A stretch of 64,000 nucleotides of DNA, from the NCBI GenBank assembly GCA_052146815.1, contig JBKQMG010000197.1:76778-140777 (forward strand), written 5' to 3'. Below are positions 9,018-18,367 of this stretch, piece by piece. This DNA comes from DATJZH01 sp052146815. GTDB taxonomy: Bacteria > Actinomycetota > Actinomycetes > Streptosporangiales > Streptosporangiaceae. Numbering within the stretch: position 1 is the stretch's first letter; every line of letters starts with the position of its first letter. Under the pieces are notes generated by a model that was not told where the DNA came from, made no database searches, and was given only the letters and a program-made list of their open reading frames with translations. The position numbers and the translations under genes are program-made.

Positions 9018-9827
9018 ATGACCGAGGAGATTACAAGCGCGGCGAACCCGCTGATCAAGCGGATGCGGCTGCTGGCCGACCGAAAGCACCGCAGGCGAGA
9101 GGGCGCTTTCGTAGTGCAGGGCATTCAGCCCGTCTGGCAGGCGGTCGAAGCCGGCGCGCCGATCGAGGCTCTCATCGTCGCCCCCGACCTGCTGACCGTC
9201 CCGGCGGCCGGGGAAATGGTCGCGACCGCGCAGAGCTCCGGCACCAGGGTCGTTCAGGTGCCCGCCGCCCTGTTCACCCGGCTCGCGGACCGGGACGGGC
9301 CGTCCGGGCTGGCCGCGATCGTCAGGACGCGGCCGAGCCCGCTGGACGGCCTGCCGGTGCTGCCCGGTTCGGTGTTCGTGGCCCTGCACGAGGTGGGCAA
9401 CCCCGGCAACCTCGGCACCATCATCCGGACCGCCAGCGCGGCGGGGGCCGGCGGCGTCGTCCTCGTCGGCCCGAGCACGGACCCCTACGATCCCGCAGCG
9501 GTCAAGGCCAGCATGGGCGCGCTGTTCAGCGTGCCGGTCACCCGGGCGGGGACCGCCGATGAGTTCTTCGCCTGGGCCCGCCGCCGGGACATCAGCGTCG
9601 CGGTCACCTCTGCGCGCGGGGCGGCGACCGTCTGGGAGAGTCCGCTGCCGCGCCCCGTCGCGCTGCTGCTGGGCAGTGAGGGGGCTGGCCTGCCCGCGGA
9701 CATGCTGGCGCGCGGCGACGTGCATGTGCGGATCCCGATGACCGGCACGGCCGAGTCGCTCAACCTGGCCGTGGCCGCCGGGATCCTGCTCTACGAGACG
9801 GTACGGCGCGACGGGCTGCCCGGCTGA
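9018..9827 (+). CDS. TrmH/SpoU-family RNA 2'-O-methyltransferase
   Basis: 269-residue SPOUT methyltransferase acting on rRNA or tRNA. The N-terminal substrate-binding domain reads ITSAANPLIKRMRLL...RRREGAFVVQGIQPV; the C-terminal knot carries HEVGNPGNLGTIIRTASAAGA (motif 1), LLLGSEGAGLP (motif 2) and IPMTGTAESLNLAVAAGILLYE (motif 3). ATG at 9018 follows GGAAGGAAGG; the longer frame to 8775 overlaps the sigma gene and is rejected. Exact target nucleotide cannot be told from sequence. Confidence 0.93.
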   Translation: MTEEITSAANPLIKRMRLLADRKHRRREGAFVVQGIQPVWQAVEAGAPIEALIVAPDLLTVPAAGEMVATAQSSGTRVVQVPAALFTRLADRDGPSGLAAIVRTRPSPLDGLPVLPGSVFVALHEVGNPGNLGTIIRTASAAGAGGVVLVGPSTDPYDPAAVKASMGALFSVPVTRAGTADEFFAWARRRDISVAVTSARGAATVWESPLPRPVALLLGSEGAGLPADMLARGDVHVRIPMTGTAESLNLAVAAGILLYETVRRDGLPG

Positions 9828-9914
9828 GGCAGTGCCCGTGAGCCGGCTCCGGGAGTGCCCCTGAGCCGGCTGAGGCAGTGCCCGTGAGCCGCCTACGGCA
9901 GTGCCGCTGCGCCG
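9823..9914. repeat. Four tandem copies of a 23-bp repeat
   Basis: Units start at 9823, 9846, 9869 and 9892. Units 1 and 3 are identical in core (GGCTGAGGCAGTGCCCGTGA), units 2 and 4 differ at a few bases. The array begins in the last codons of the methyltransferase gene and fills the gap before the serine hydrolase gene. Confidence 0.85.
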
Positions 9915-10003
9915 GCTGCGGCGCCCCCGCTCTGGACCGGGTCCGGGACACAGGCCAGTATCGGGGCACCGGATATTACCGGCGATTTCGGAAGGCGGGA
10001 TGC

Positions 10004-11251
10004 ATGGCGGCGCTGAAGGCTGAGGTGGACCCGGCTGAAGTCGGGCTCGATCCCGCGCGGCTGGAGCGGATTGACCGGCACCTCACCCGGTATGTCGACA
10101 CCGGGAAGCTGCCGGGCTGGCTGGTCACAGTCAGCCGGAAAGGACGACTGGCGCACGTCGCGGCCCGCGGGGCCAGGGATGTGGCGGCGGGCCTGCCGGT
10201 CGAGACGGACACGCTGTGGCGGATCTACTCGATGACCAAGCCGATCTCCTCAGTGGCCGCGATGATCCTCTACGAGGAAGGCGCCTTCGAGCTGACCGAT
10301 CCCGTCAGCACCTTCATCCCGTCCTTCGACGGCGTCCGCGTCTTCACCGGCGGATCGGACCTTAAGCCCCTGACGGTCCCGGCGGCCGAGCCGGTCCGGA
10401 TCTGGCATCTGCTCACCCACACCTCCGGGCTCACCTACGGCTTCCACCGGGCGCATCCGGTGGACGCCCGGTACCGGGCGGCAGGGTTTGAGTGGGCGAC
10501 CCCGCCCGGCATGGACCTGGCGGCCTGCTGTGATGCCTGGGCCGCCCAGCCGCTGCTCTTCCAGCCGGGCGCCGAGTGGAACTACTCCGTCTCCACGGAC
10601 GTGCTCGGCCGGGTCATCGAGGTCGCCTCCGGCCAGGGACTCGACGAGTTCCTGGCCAGCCGGGTGCTCCGGCCGCTCGGCATGGCCGACACGGCCTTCA
10701 GCGTGGCCGAGGCAGACACGGGGCGGCTCGCGGCCCTGTACACGCCCGGCCCCGGCGGCCAGGCGACCCGGCTGGACTCGCTGGGCCAGGTGTCGGCGAC
10801 CCGCCCGGCGTTCCTCGGCGGCGGCGGCGGGCTGATCTCGACGGCCGGCGACTATCACCGGTTCGCCGAGATGCTGCTGCACCGGCCCGGCAGTCCCGCG
10901 GGCATGCTGGACGGCGTGCGCCTGCTCAGCCCGAGGACTGTCGCGTACATGACGCGCAACCATCTGCCGGGCGGCGCAGACCTGGAGACCTTCGGCCGGC
11001 CGCTGTTCGCCGAGACGCCGTTCCGCGGCGTCGGCTTCGGCCTGGGCTTTGCCATGGTCGTGGATGCGGCCGCGGGTAAGACGCTCAGCTCGGAGGGCGA
11101 GTACTCATGGGGCGGTGCTGCCAGCACGGCGTTCTGGGTGGACCCGGCGCAGGAGCTGACTGTCGCGTTCTTTACCCAGCTGCTGCCTTCGAGCGCCTAC
11201 CCGATCCGGTCCCAGCTGCGGCAGCTTGTCTACCAGGCACTGACCGACTGA
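10004..11251 (+). CDS. Serine hydrolase, beta-lactamase class C/esterase family
   Basis: 415-residue penicillin-binding-protein-like hydrolase. The catalytic SxxK is SMTK at residues 76 to 79, the Tyr motif is YSV within WNYSVSTDVLGRVIE, and a Gly-rich third motif GGAAST occurs near the C-terminus. These features fit the EstB/class C beta-lactamase-like esterases better than true beta-lactamases. No signal peptide, so probably cytoplasmic. ATG at 10004 is preferred; the frame is open upstream to 9878 through repetitive DNA. Substrate unknown. Confidence 0.9.
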   Translation: MAALKAEVDPAEVGLDPARLERIDRHLTRYVDTGKLPGWLVTVSRKGRLAHVAARGARDVAAGLPVETDTLWRIYSMTKPISSVAAMILYEEGAFELTDPVSTFIPSFDGVRVFTGGSDLKPLTVPAAEPVRIWHLLTHTSGLTYGFHRAHPVDARYRAAGFEWATPPGMDLAACCDAWAAQPLLFQPGAEWNYSVSTDVLGRVIEVASGQGLDEFLASRVLRPLGMADTAFSVAEADTGRLAALYTPGPGGQATRLDSLGQVSATRPAFLGGGGGLISTAGDYHRFAEMLLHRPGSPAGMLDGVRLLSPRTVAYMTRNHLPGGADLETFGRPLFAETPFRGVGFGLGFAMVVDAAAGKTLSSEGEYSWGGAASTAFWVDPAQELTVAFFTQLLPSSAYPIRSQLRQLVYQALTD

Positions 11252-11289
11252 TCCGTGCCGGGCGGCCCGGCACGCAGGCCGGCTGAGCG

Positions 11290-12090
11290 TCAGTCCTCGC
11301 GGGTGCGGCGATGACCGCCGGGCCTGGTCCGGGCGGGGACGGTGGGCGTGGGCTCGGGTGCGGCGCCCTCCGGGGCACAGCCGTCGCCGTAGGCCGCCGG
11401 GCCGTCGCCCTGGAACCGGGGACCGGCCGGGTACTGCTGGTCGGCGGCCGCGGCCGCGCCCGCTGCGGGGTCGGCCGACAGGTCGGCCGGCAAGATGCCC
11501 GCGGCCCGCTCCCGCCTGAATTCGCGCACCCGGTGCAGGATGAGGGCGGCCACGGCCATGATGATCAGCGCGACGATGATGTACCCGCCGATCGACACGT
11601 AGTGCGAGACGGTGCTCCAGGCGCTGCCGAGGCCGTAGCCGATCACGGAGAGCGCGGTAGCCCAGATCACCGTCCCGATGACGTTGTAGACCTCGAAGGG
11701 CCCGACCGGTATCTCGATGAAGCCCGCGACGATGCCGACGAAGCCCCGGACGACCGGCAGCATCCGGCCGACGGCGACGGACCAGGAGCCGCGGCCGGCG
11801 AAGAACCGCTCGACTCGGTCCAGGTCAGACTTTGTGACCAGAACATAACGGGCAAGCTTTTCGACTGTCCGCCTGCCCCCGATCCGGCCTACGGCGTAGG
11901 AGACAGAGGAACCCGCGAGCTCGGCGAGTGAGCCGATGATGATGACGAGCGCCAGCTCGAGATGGTGCTGATAGGCCAGCACTCCGGCGAAGGCGAAGGT
12001 GACCTCGGACGAGATCGGGATGCTGCAGGCCTGGACGAAACACAGCACGATCAGCGCAAGGTAGCCCCAGTGCTGCAGAAAGGTCTCCAT
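11290..12090 (-). CDS. DedA family (SNARE-associated) membrane protein
   Basis: 266-residue integral membrane protein. Hydrophobic helices alternate with the conserved DedA signatures GSLAELAGSSVSYAVGRIGG and FFAGRGSWSVAVGRMLPVVRGFVGIVAGF. DedA proteins act in envelope homeostasis and several flip polyprenyl or phospholipids. The C-terminal 60 residues are a low-complexity Ala/Pro/Arg tail. ATG 12090 has AGGTGG upstream; GTG 12096 would add two residues. Convergent with the serine hydrolase gene. Confidence 0.92.
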   Translation of the reverse strand: METFLQHWGYLALIVLCFVQACSIPISSEVTFAFAGVLAYQHHLELALVIIIGSLAELAGSSVSYAVGRIGGRRTVEKLARYVLVTKSDLDRVERFFAGRGSWSVAVGRMLPVVRGFVGIVAGFIEIPVGPFEVYNVIGTVIWATALSVIGYGLGSAWSTVSHYVSIGGYIIVALIIMAVAALILHRVREFRRERAAGILPADLSADPAAGAAAAADQQYPAGPRFQGDGPAAYGDGCAPEGAAPEPTPTVPARTRPGGHRRTRED

Positions 12091-12543
12091 GGCCACCTGT
12101 TGTACCGCATCCGCGGGGATGCGTTAAACCACATCGTCAGTCCGGGGGCCGCCTTTGCGGAAACTTAACGACCGGCAGCGCGTCCCCGGCAGGCTTGCCG
12201 CAGCCGGTTTCATCAGCGCGGCACCGGCGGCCGCCGCCCGCAGTGGCCTGTCCCGCAGTGCCAGGCACGGTCTGCCCAGCAGCGGCGCGCCCTGCGGTGG
12301 CGTGCCGCCCTCGCCACGGTACGGCGGTTGATCACGCCTCGCCCGGCCAGGCGCGCGAGCCCGGCGGCCGCGTGGCTGCCGCCGATCGCATGACAGGCCT
12401 TCCCGTCTGAGGCGGGATATGACGCAAATCACTACTGGCGGGTAACAGAAGTCCTGCGTCAGGGGACATTGTCTGATACGGGAGCGGTTACCGCCGGCTG
12501 AGGCTAACCGAGGCCGCCGCCAGACGAGACCGGGCGGTCCCGG
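12091..12543. other. Intergenic, no gene seen
   Basis: About 450 bp between the DedA gene and the end of the L,D-transpeptidase gene. Short open frames on both strands have no recognisable features or ribosome sites. The right half is lower in GC (ATGACGCAAATCACTACTGG) and may hold a transcription signal for DedA, which reads away from it. Confidence 0.5.
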
Positions 12544-13842
12544 TCAGGAGGCCGTCCAGTTGTCGGGAGCGGGCTGGCCGAGCGGCGCTGTCGCCGTCGC
12601 GGCCGGCAGGGCCGATGGCCTGACGAACGTGGTGCCGTTCGGGCCGGCTTCGACGGCCATGTGCAGGGCGCTGCCGGCGACGTACTTGTTCCACGGCAGG
12701 AACCACTCAGTCCAGCCGTTATCCCATTCCCCGGCGCGCGGGCTGCCGGTGACCGTCACCGGGTCGCCCGGGACCTCCATGTTGTAGTAGGCCTCGGCGT
12801 CGGCGGGCGGCATGTTGACGCAGCCGTGGCTGACGTTGGTGCTGCCCTGCTCGCCGACCGACCAGTAAGCGTCGTGCAGGTAGTCACCGGTCCAGGTGAA
12901 CCGGACCGACCAGGGCACCTCGAGGTTGTAGCCCGGTCCTTTCATGTCGACCGGGTTGCCCTTGTCGATCGTGACGTAGGTCCCGTTCGGCGTATTGTCG
13001 CCGGGCCGGCCGGTGCTGATCGGCCAGCGGTCGATCAGCTTGCCGTCACGGTACAGGCGCATGTGATGCGAGCTGGTGCTCGCGACCACAATGAGCGAGC
13101 TGCCGATGTTGAAAGTCTGGCTGAGCGTGTGGGCGCCGTAGACGCCGGGTGCTTCCTCGACGCCGTTGAGATGACCGGTGAAGCTCACGACGGTGTGCGC
13201 GGGCCAGTAGCCCCGCGGCCGGAAGTCCAGCGTCGAGCTGCCGTCCCAGTACCAGGCGCCGACGACAGGCTTGGAGGTCCGCAGCTGCAGGGCGCGCTCC
13301 ACGGCGGCCTTGTTGGTGACCGCGTGGCTGAAAGTCAGCATGATCGGCATGCCGACGCCGTAGGTCTTCCGGTAGCCCTCGAAGATCATCGTCTGGGCCG
13401 TCTGGCCCGGTGTGAGGGTCCGGAAGGTGCTGGTCCGGGTCAGGGACTGGCCGGAGCTGGTGACCGCCCTGGCCGTCACGGTGTAGCGCTGGGACACCGC
13501 GAGGGCCCAGGTGCTGTGCCAGGTGCTGCCGCCGTTGCTGAGGGTGCCGCCGGTCGGGCCCCCGGCGGTCGTGACATGCACGCTGGTGATCTTCCCGTGC
13601 GGGATGGCGACCGTTATCCCGCGAGCCGGATTGGCCCCTGAGCTTCCGCTGGCGGGCGTTATCGACAGCGGTTCGCCGGCCGCCACGGAATGGCTGGCCC
13701 CTGACGTCGGTGCGCTGCTCGCGTGCGTCCCGCTCGCAGCCGGGCCGCCGCTCTGACAGGCGGCAGCCAGCAGGGCGACCGCGCCGCAGGTCGCCGCAGC
13801 GGGCAGCCAGCGGCGCCGTACCGAGGAGCCGGGTTCAGACAC
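12544..13842 (-). CDS. L,D-transpeptidase lipoprotein (YkuD, Ig-like domains)
   Basis: 432-residue peptidoglycan cross-linking enzyme forming 3-3 meso-DAP bridges. A lipoprotein signal ends in the lipobox LAAAC (Cys about 29), so it is anchored outside the membrane. Two Ig-like domains follow (about 50 to 240), then the YkuD catalytic domain with STNVSHGCVNMPP carrying the catalytic His and Cys (SHGCVN). This is the mycobacterial LdtMt2 layout. GTG start is set by GAGAGGAT seven bases upstream. Lipid attachment links it functionally to the two lnt genes directly upstream in the same direction. Confidence 0.94.
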   Translation of the reverse strand: MSEPGSSVRRRWLPAAATCGAVALLAAACQSGGPAASGTHASSAPTSGASHSVAAGEPLSITPASGSSGANPARGITVAIPHGKITSVHVTTAGGPTGGTLSNGGSTWHSTWALAVSQRYTVTARAVTSSGQSLTRTSTFRTLTPGQTAQTMIFEGYRKTYGVGMPIMLTFSHAVTNKAAVERALQLRTSKPVVGAWYWDGSSTLDFRPRGYWPAHTVVSFTGHLNGVEEAPGVYGAHTLSQTFNIGSSLIVVASTSSHHMRLYRDGKLIDRWPISTGRPGDNTPNGTYVTIDKGNPVDMKGPGYNLEVPWSVRFTWTGDYLHDAYWSVGEQGSTNVSHGCVNMPPADAEAYYNMEVPGDPVTVTGSPRAGEWDNGWTEWFLPWNKYVAGSALHMAVEAGPNGTTFVRPSALPAATATAPLGQPAPDNWTAS

Positions 13843-13911
13843 GTTGATCCTCTCTGCGGGTCTGGCGGCCGGGTCGCGCTCACCGGTCCCGCGTGCCGTG
13901 CGCCGGACGCG

Positions 13912-15573
13912 TCACGGTTTCTTGCCCTGGCCGGCCGCCGCGTCGCTGCCCGGGCCGGGCGGCTGCCTCGCGGGCGCCTGGTGCCTGGCATCGTCGGGCG
14001 CCGGGGCCGGCCGTCCGTCCTTGTCGCGTTCCCAGGGTATGCCGCCCCGCTGCCGGGGACGAATTACCTTTTGCCGGGCGCCGATCGCGCCAATCATGGC
14101 GATTGCGCCGGCGAGGACGGTAATGCCGACGGCCGACCAGGGCACGTAATCCCCGAGCCGGTCATACGGGGTACGGGCCGAGGCCGCCGGCAAGCTCAGC
14201 GGCACTGTCAGGACACCGCGCTGGCCTGCGCCGTCCCAGGCGAGTAGTCGGCCGCGGTCGTCGAAGGCGGCCGAATCGCCCGTCAGCGCGGCCTGCACGA
14301 CGGGCCGTCCGGTCTCCGCGGCCCGTACCGCGCTGAGCGACGCGTGCTGGGCAAGGGCCCAGCTGCCCTGGAAGGTGGAATCGGACGTCTGGTAGATGAT
14401 CACCCGGGCGCCCTGGTCGGTGTCGACCCTGGACATATCCGGGAAGGCCGACTCGAAGCAGATCAGCACGCCGATCGTGAGCCGCTGCCCGTTGCTGGCA
14501 GTGGCATGCAGAACGTGCGCTCCGGCGCCGGCCACCACGTTCTGCGGCGCAGCCTGGCTGATCTCGGACAGCCAGCCGAGTTCGGCCCGGAACGGGATGT
14601 ACTCGCCGAACGGCACCAGCCGGGTTTTCACGTACGTCCCGGCGATGCCGCCGGGCCCGATCAGCTCGGCGGCTTTCGACTTGGCCCCGCGGGCGTTCAG
14701 GGCGTCTTCGTTGACCAGAAGCTGCGCGCCGACCGAGGCGGACAGCCGCCGGAGCCGGTCTAGCAGCGCCGCGTCGCGCCTGAGATCGAGGCCGACGCTG
14801 CTCTCGCCCCAGACGACCAGGCCGGGGCCGCGGCCGCGCCGCGCTGTGAGCCGCTCGTTTGTGGCCATGCGGCCGGTAACACCGCCGCGGGTGAGCCCCG
14901 GCTGCACCAGCGCGATGGTGAGGTGCCCGGTCACCGGGGCCGGCGAGGTCAGCGCGAACGCCACCGGCCCGGCGGCGATCGCGACCGCCGTAGCGGCGGC
15001 CCCCAGCAGCCTGACGGCCGGCCGGCTGGCCACAAGAGCAATCACGATGCCGGTATTGGCAGCCACCAGCGCCACGGTGACCAGCCAGACACCGCCCACG
15101 GCCGCGAGGGCCAGGATCGCCGGGTGCTGCCATTGGCTTGCCCCGAAGACGGCCCACGGGCCGCCCAGGAACTCCCAGGACCGGACCCATTCGCCAGCCA
15201 GCCAGCAGCTCGGCACGACGGCGAGCGCGCCGACGGCCCGCCAGGCGGTGACGGGGGGACGCAGCAGCCGCCACAGAGCCAGTGCTAGGGCCATCCACAG
15301 CGCGCCGAGCACGATCGCCACCAGCAGCAGCGCCGGGCCCAGATTAGGAATGAGCCAGTAGAGCCCGGCCAGCAGGTAGCCCGTGCCGAACCACCAGCCC
15401 CGCACCAACGCCTCACGCTGAGACGGGGCCGCGCGGATCAGCAGCAGGCCGGGGACGAGGCCGAACCAGGCCAGGAATTCGAGGTTCGGCGCGGGGAACG
15501 CGAGCGCGGGCACGCCGCCGGCCAGCAGCACGGCGTACCGGGCTGGCTGCGCGAGTCCGCGCGGGATGGCCAC
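13912..15573 (-). CDS. lnt: Apolipoprotein N-acyltransferase, copy 1
   Basis: 553-residue membrane enzyme that N-acylates the lipid-bearing Cys of lipoproteins. Six or so N-terminal helices precede the nitrilase-fold domain, where the catalytic triad is visible: Glu in VVWGESSVG, Lys in YVKTRLVPFGEYIPFR, Cys in LICFESAFPD. A last helix and a basic, Pro/Lys-rich 60-residue cytoplasmic tail follow. It ends 69 bp before the L,D-transpeptidase lipoprotein gene and begins 43 bp after copy 2, so all three may be one transcript. Actinomycetes do triacylate lipoproteins, and several carry more than one lnt. Confidence 0.93.
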   Translation of the reverse strand: MAIPRGLAQPARYAVLLAGGVPALAFPAPNLEFLAWFGLVPGLLLIRAAPSQREALVRGWWFGTGYLLAGLYWLIPNLGPALLLVAIVLGALWMALALALWRLLRPPVTAWRAVGALAVVPSCWLAGEWVRSWEFLGGPWAVFGASQWQHPAILALAAVGGVWLVTVALVAANTGIVIALVASRPAVRLLGAAATAVAIAAGPVAFALTSPAPVTGHLTIALVQPGLTRGGVTGRMATNERLTARRGRGPGLVVWGESSVGLDLRRDAALLDRLRRLSASVGAQLLVNEDALNARGAKSKAAELIGPGGIAGTYVKTRLVPFGEYIPFRAELGWLSEISQAAPQNVVAGAGAHVLHATASNGQRLTIGVLICFESAFPDMSRVDTDQGARVIIYQTSDSTFQGSWALAQHASLSAVRAAETGRPVVQAALTGDSAAFDDRGRLLAWDGAGQRGVLTVPLSLPAASARTPYDRLGDYVPWSAVGITVLAGAIAMIGAIGARQKVIRPRQRGGIPWERDKDGRPAPAPDDARHQAPARQPPGPGSDAAAGQGKKP

Positions 15574-15616
15574 AGTCCTATTGTGGCGGCGCCAGCCACC
15601 CTGGCGGACGCGTGCC

Positions 15617-17302
15617 CTATTGCGGCGCCAGCACGCCGGGCCGCCGTCTGCGGCGCAGCGCCGCGATCACGAGCACCCAGGCGAGGGCGGCCATCGTGGC
15701 CGCCGTCATGACGGTCTCCGGCCAGCTGCCGAGCCGGTCAGCCAGCGTGAGGGTGGTGCGCAGTGGTACCCGCACATCGAGCACGGCCTGCCGCCACAGG
15801 CCGCTGCTGGCGAGGACGGCGCCATCAGGCGCGATGATGGCGCTCTCGCCAGTGGTGGACGCATAGACCACGGCGCGGTTGCTCTCGATGGCGCGGATCC
15901 GGGCCATGGCTACCTGCTGCTGCGACTCGCCGGCCTGGCCGTCCAGCTCGAAGTCCGCGTCGTTGGACTGGACGGCGAGCAGGTTAGCCCCGGCCGTGAC
16001 TTCTGACCGGACCAGGCTGTCGAACCCGACTTCATAGCAGATGACGTCCCCGAGCCTGACCTTGCCGAGCCTGAACACCACGGCGCGATGGCCCGCCGTG
16101 AAGTTGACGGGCTGCAGGGCGGTCAGCGAGGTGATGTGCGACAGCAGGCTCCGGAACGGGATGTACTCCCCGAACGGCACGAGCTGGCGCTTGACGTAGA
16201 TGCCGGCGGGCCCGCGCCGGGGAAGCCAGAGCTGTCCGGCGTTGCGCAGCGGGTTCTGCAGGACCGCGCCTACGAGCACCGGCCGGTTCACGGCGCCGAC
16301 GGCCGCGGCGATCGTGCCGTAGACCGAGGGATACAGGCTCGGATCCAGATCGGTGGAGTTCTCCGGCCAGACCACCACGTCGGGCGCGGGCCGCGAGCCT
16401 GTGTGCACCTGAGCGGCCAGCTTCTCCGTGGCGGCCGCGTGGTTCTGCGTGACCGTACTGGCGCGCAGCAGTCGCGGCAGGTCGCGAGCGTGCGGAACGT
16501 CTCCCTGGACCGCGGCCACGGTGGCCGTGGGGCCGGTTGCGGCGCCCTGGTCCACCGGAAGCAGGCCGCCGGCCAGCGCCAGCCCGGCGGCGAAGGCGAA
16601 AGCGGCGGCGGGCAGGGCCATGCGTCCTCGTGCTGGGCGGCCGCTGCGGCGCGTCCGGCCGCCGGCCGCAAGCAGCAGCCAGGCCAGGCACGCCCCGGCG
16701 AGGGCGAGCAGGAAAGTCAGCAGTGGTGCGCCTCCGATGGCGGCCCAGCGCGCGGTAGGAACGCCCGCCTGGCTCATGGCCAGCCGGCCCCAGGGAAACG
16801 CATAGGGCCAGCGCGCCCGCAGCGCCTCGGCCGCCACCCACCACCCCGCCACGGCCAGTGGCCATGCTCGCAGGCGCAGCAGCAGGCGCTGGCCAATGCA
16901 CAGCACGCCGAAGATGACGGCCTCAGCGGCCGCCAGGGCCACCCACGCGTACCAGGCCACGTTGATCAGCCACGAAAGCAGCGGAACGAAGAAGGCGACG
17001 CCGAAGACCAGGCCGACTAGCAGGCTGGCCCGCAGGCTACGGTGCCGCAGCGCCACGGTCAGCAGGGCCGGCCCGGCTATGGCCAGCGGCCATATGCCCA
17101 CCGGCGGGAACGCGGCCGCGAGGGCCAGCCCGCCCGCCATGGCCAGCGCCAGCGACCAGCGCAAGCGCAGCGCGGCGCCCGCGGCGCCGCCAGCGTCATC
17201 GTCCGCGGCGCGTCCGGCCCGCTGCTGGCCCAGGCCGGCCCCGGCCAGCAGCGGGCCGGCGGTCTCGCCGCTGCCCGCGCCGCTTAGGCCGCTCCGCCGC
17301 AC
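15617..17302 (-). CDS. lnt: Apolipoprotein N-acyltransferase, copy 2
   Basis: About 561 residues. Same architecture as copy 1, with triad residues Glu in VVWPENSTDLD, Lys in YVKRQLVPFGEYIPFR and Cys in VICYEVGFDSL, and helices in the first 230 residues (SLALAMAGGLALAAAFPP onward). The frame is open to an ATG at 17533, but that adds about 77 low-complexity residues (AQKQAHRHRHRHR) encoded by a hexamer repeat. GTG 17302 has GGAGG just upstream and gives a normal family length, so I prefer it. The two copies are clearly diverged paralogues, not a recent duplication. Confidence 0.88.
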   Translation of the reverse strand: MRRSGLSGAGSGETAGPLLAGAGLGQQRAGRAADDDAGGAAGAALRLRWSLALAMAGGLALAAAFPPVGIWPLAIAGPALLTVALRHRSLRASLLVGLVFGVAFFVPLLSWLINVAWYAWVALAAAEAVIFGVLCIGQRLLLRLRAWPLAVAGWWVAAEALRARWPYAFPWGRLAMSQAGVPTARWAAIGGAPLLTFLLALAGACLAWLLLAAGGRTRRSGRPARGRMALPAAAFAFAAGLALAGGLLPVDQGAATGPTATVAAVQGDVPHARDLPRLLRASTVTQNHAAATEKLAAQVHTGSRPAPDVVVWPENSTDLDPSLYPSVYGTIAAAVGAVNRPVLVGAVLQNPLRNAGQLWLPRRGPAGIYVKRQLVPFGEYIPFRSLLSHITSLTALQPVNFTAGHRAVVFRLGKVRLGDVICYEVGFDSLVRSEVTAGANLLAVQSNDADFELDGQAGESQQQVAMARIRAIESNRAVVYASTTGESAIIAPDGAVLASSGLWRQAVLDVRVPLRTTLTLADRLGSWPETVMTAATMAALAWVLVIAALRRRRRPGVLAPQ

Positions 17303-17323
17303 CGTTCCTCCTGTGCCCGTGTT

Positions 17324-17347
17324 CCTGTGCCTGTGCCTGTGCCTGTG
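17324..17347. repeat. Hexamer tandem repeat upstream of lnt copy 2
   Basis: CCTGTG four times in a row, with degenerate copies continuing to about 17370. It lies just upstream of the preferred GTG start of lnt copy 2, in its leader, and codes for the HRHRHR stretch only if the longer ATG start is used. Confidence 0.8.
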
Positions 17348-17578
17348 CGCTTGTTTCTGTGCCCGTGCTCCTGGGCCCGTGCTTCGTGACGATCTGCTCT
17401 CTGGCGAGCGTAGCCGCGGCCGGGGCCCGGCTGGCAGCGACGCCCGTCGTGAGTGCTGCTGCCGTCCGGGGCTTGAGGTGTTCGTGAGATTGCAGCTATT
17501 CTGCGTGATAGCGTCATCACCGTCTGTCAACATGACCGGGCGAACTTACTTTCGGCACGCTCGTGAGGTACGGGGCCG

Positions 17579-18367
17579 TTGATCAAGATTCGATACGCAG
17601 ATCTGCCTGCGGGGTTACACGTCCGCGTGGAAGCTGAGGGTGGGCACACCGTTGTCTACCTGCTGCCCGGCCTGACACCGGCCGAGCGGCGCGCCGCATT
17701 GCGGCGGTCGCGCAGCAGCGCGCGCATCGGGCACGGTCCCGCGCTGCCGGCGGCTGGCCTCGCCCGTGCCGTCGTGGCCGACCGGCTGCGCACCGGCGCC
17801 CGCAACGGCGCCGCCGCCTGCCGCGCGCATCCGGCCCTCGTCATCCCGCCGGTGGTCATCGTGGCATCGGTGGCATTCGCCTACCTGCTGCTCTCGTCCG
17901 TCAGCATTCATTTCCGGACGGCGCCCACGGTCAGCGGGCGGACCGTCGAGCCGGGCCGGGTCACCGTTCCGGCGCTGCCCCCCCAGCCGCCAGCGCCCAG
18001 CCCGCCCAGCCCGCGCAGGGCGGCCCGGCCACAGGCACGTCGGTCATCGCCCGGCCAGATCTCCACGGGCCTGACCGGGTTCCCCGGCACTTCCCCGGCA
18101 GCCGGGTCAGGCGGGCGCGGGCGTCATCCGCACGAGCACACCCCTAGCATCGCCCGCCGCCATCGCTATTCGTCGGCAGGGCCCTCGCCGTTCTCGCCGA
18201 AGCCGACTCCGTCGCTCTCCTCACCGGGCATGTCGCCGACGCCCACCGCCAACCCCACCCCCGCGCCGTCCGTTACCTCGTTGCCGGACGGGTCGGGCAG
18301 CGCTGGCGGCGGCAGCAGCGGCGCATGCCTGAATGTCGGCCCGCTTGGCGTGTGCCTGACTCTGTAA
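17579..18367 (+). CDS. Hypothetical single-span membrane protein with Pro/Ser-rich exterior
   Basis: 262 residues, not recognised. An N-terminal cytoplasmic part of about 90 residues (IKIRYADLPAGLHVRVEAEG, then LPGLTPAERRAALRR) is followed by one membrane helix (ALVIPPVVIVASVAFAYLLL, about residues 85 to 105) and a Pro/Ser/Thr-rich outer segment ending in a compact tail with two cysteines (ACLNVGPLGVCLTL), perhaps a disulfide. TTG start: an in-frame stop lies 15 bases upstream, so no earlier start is possible, and GAGGT precedes it. Divergent from lnt copy 2. Codon use is normal for a real gene. Confidence 0.65.
   Translation: MIKIRYADLPAGLHVRVEAEGGHTVVYLLPGLTPAERRAALRRSRSSARIGHGPALPAAGLARAVVADRLRTGARNGAAACRAHPALVIPPVVIVASVAFAYLLLSSVSIHFRTAPTVSGRTVEPGRVTVPALPPQPPAPSPPSPRRAARPQARRSSPGQISTGLTGFPGTSPAAGSGGRGRHPHEHTPSIARRHRYSSAGPSPFSPKPTPSLSSPGMSPTPTANPTPAPSVTSLPDGSGSAGGGSSGACLNVGPLGVCLTL

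Noticed and set aside
9823..9914. CRISPR-like array
   Set aside because: Units are directly adjacent with no spacers, and there are no cas genes in the window.
12124..12432. 102-codon minus-strand frame between DedA and L,D-transpeptidase genes
   Set aside because: Arg/Gly/Ala-rich shadow composition without motif or ribosome site.
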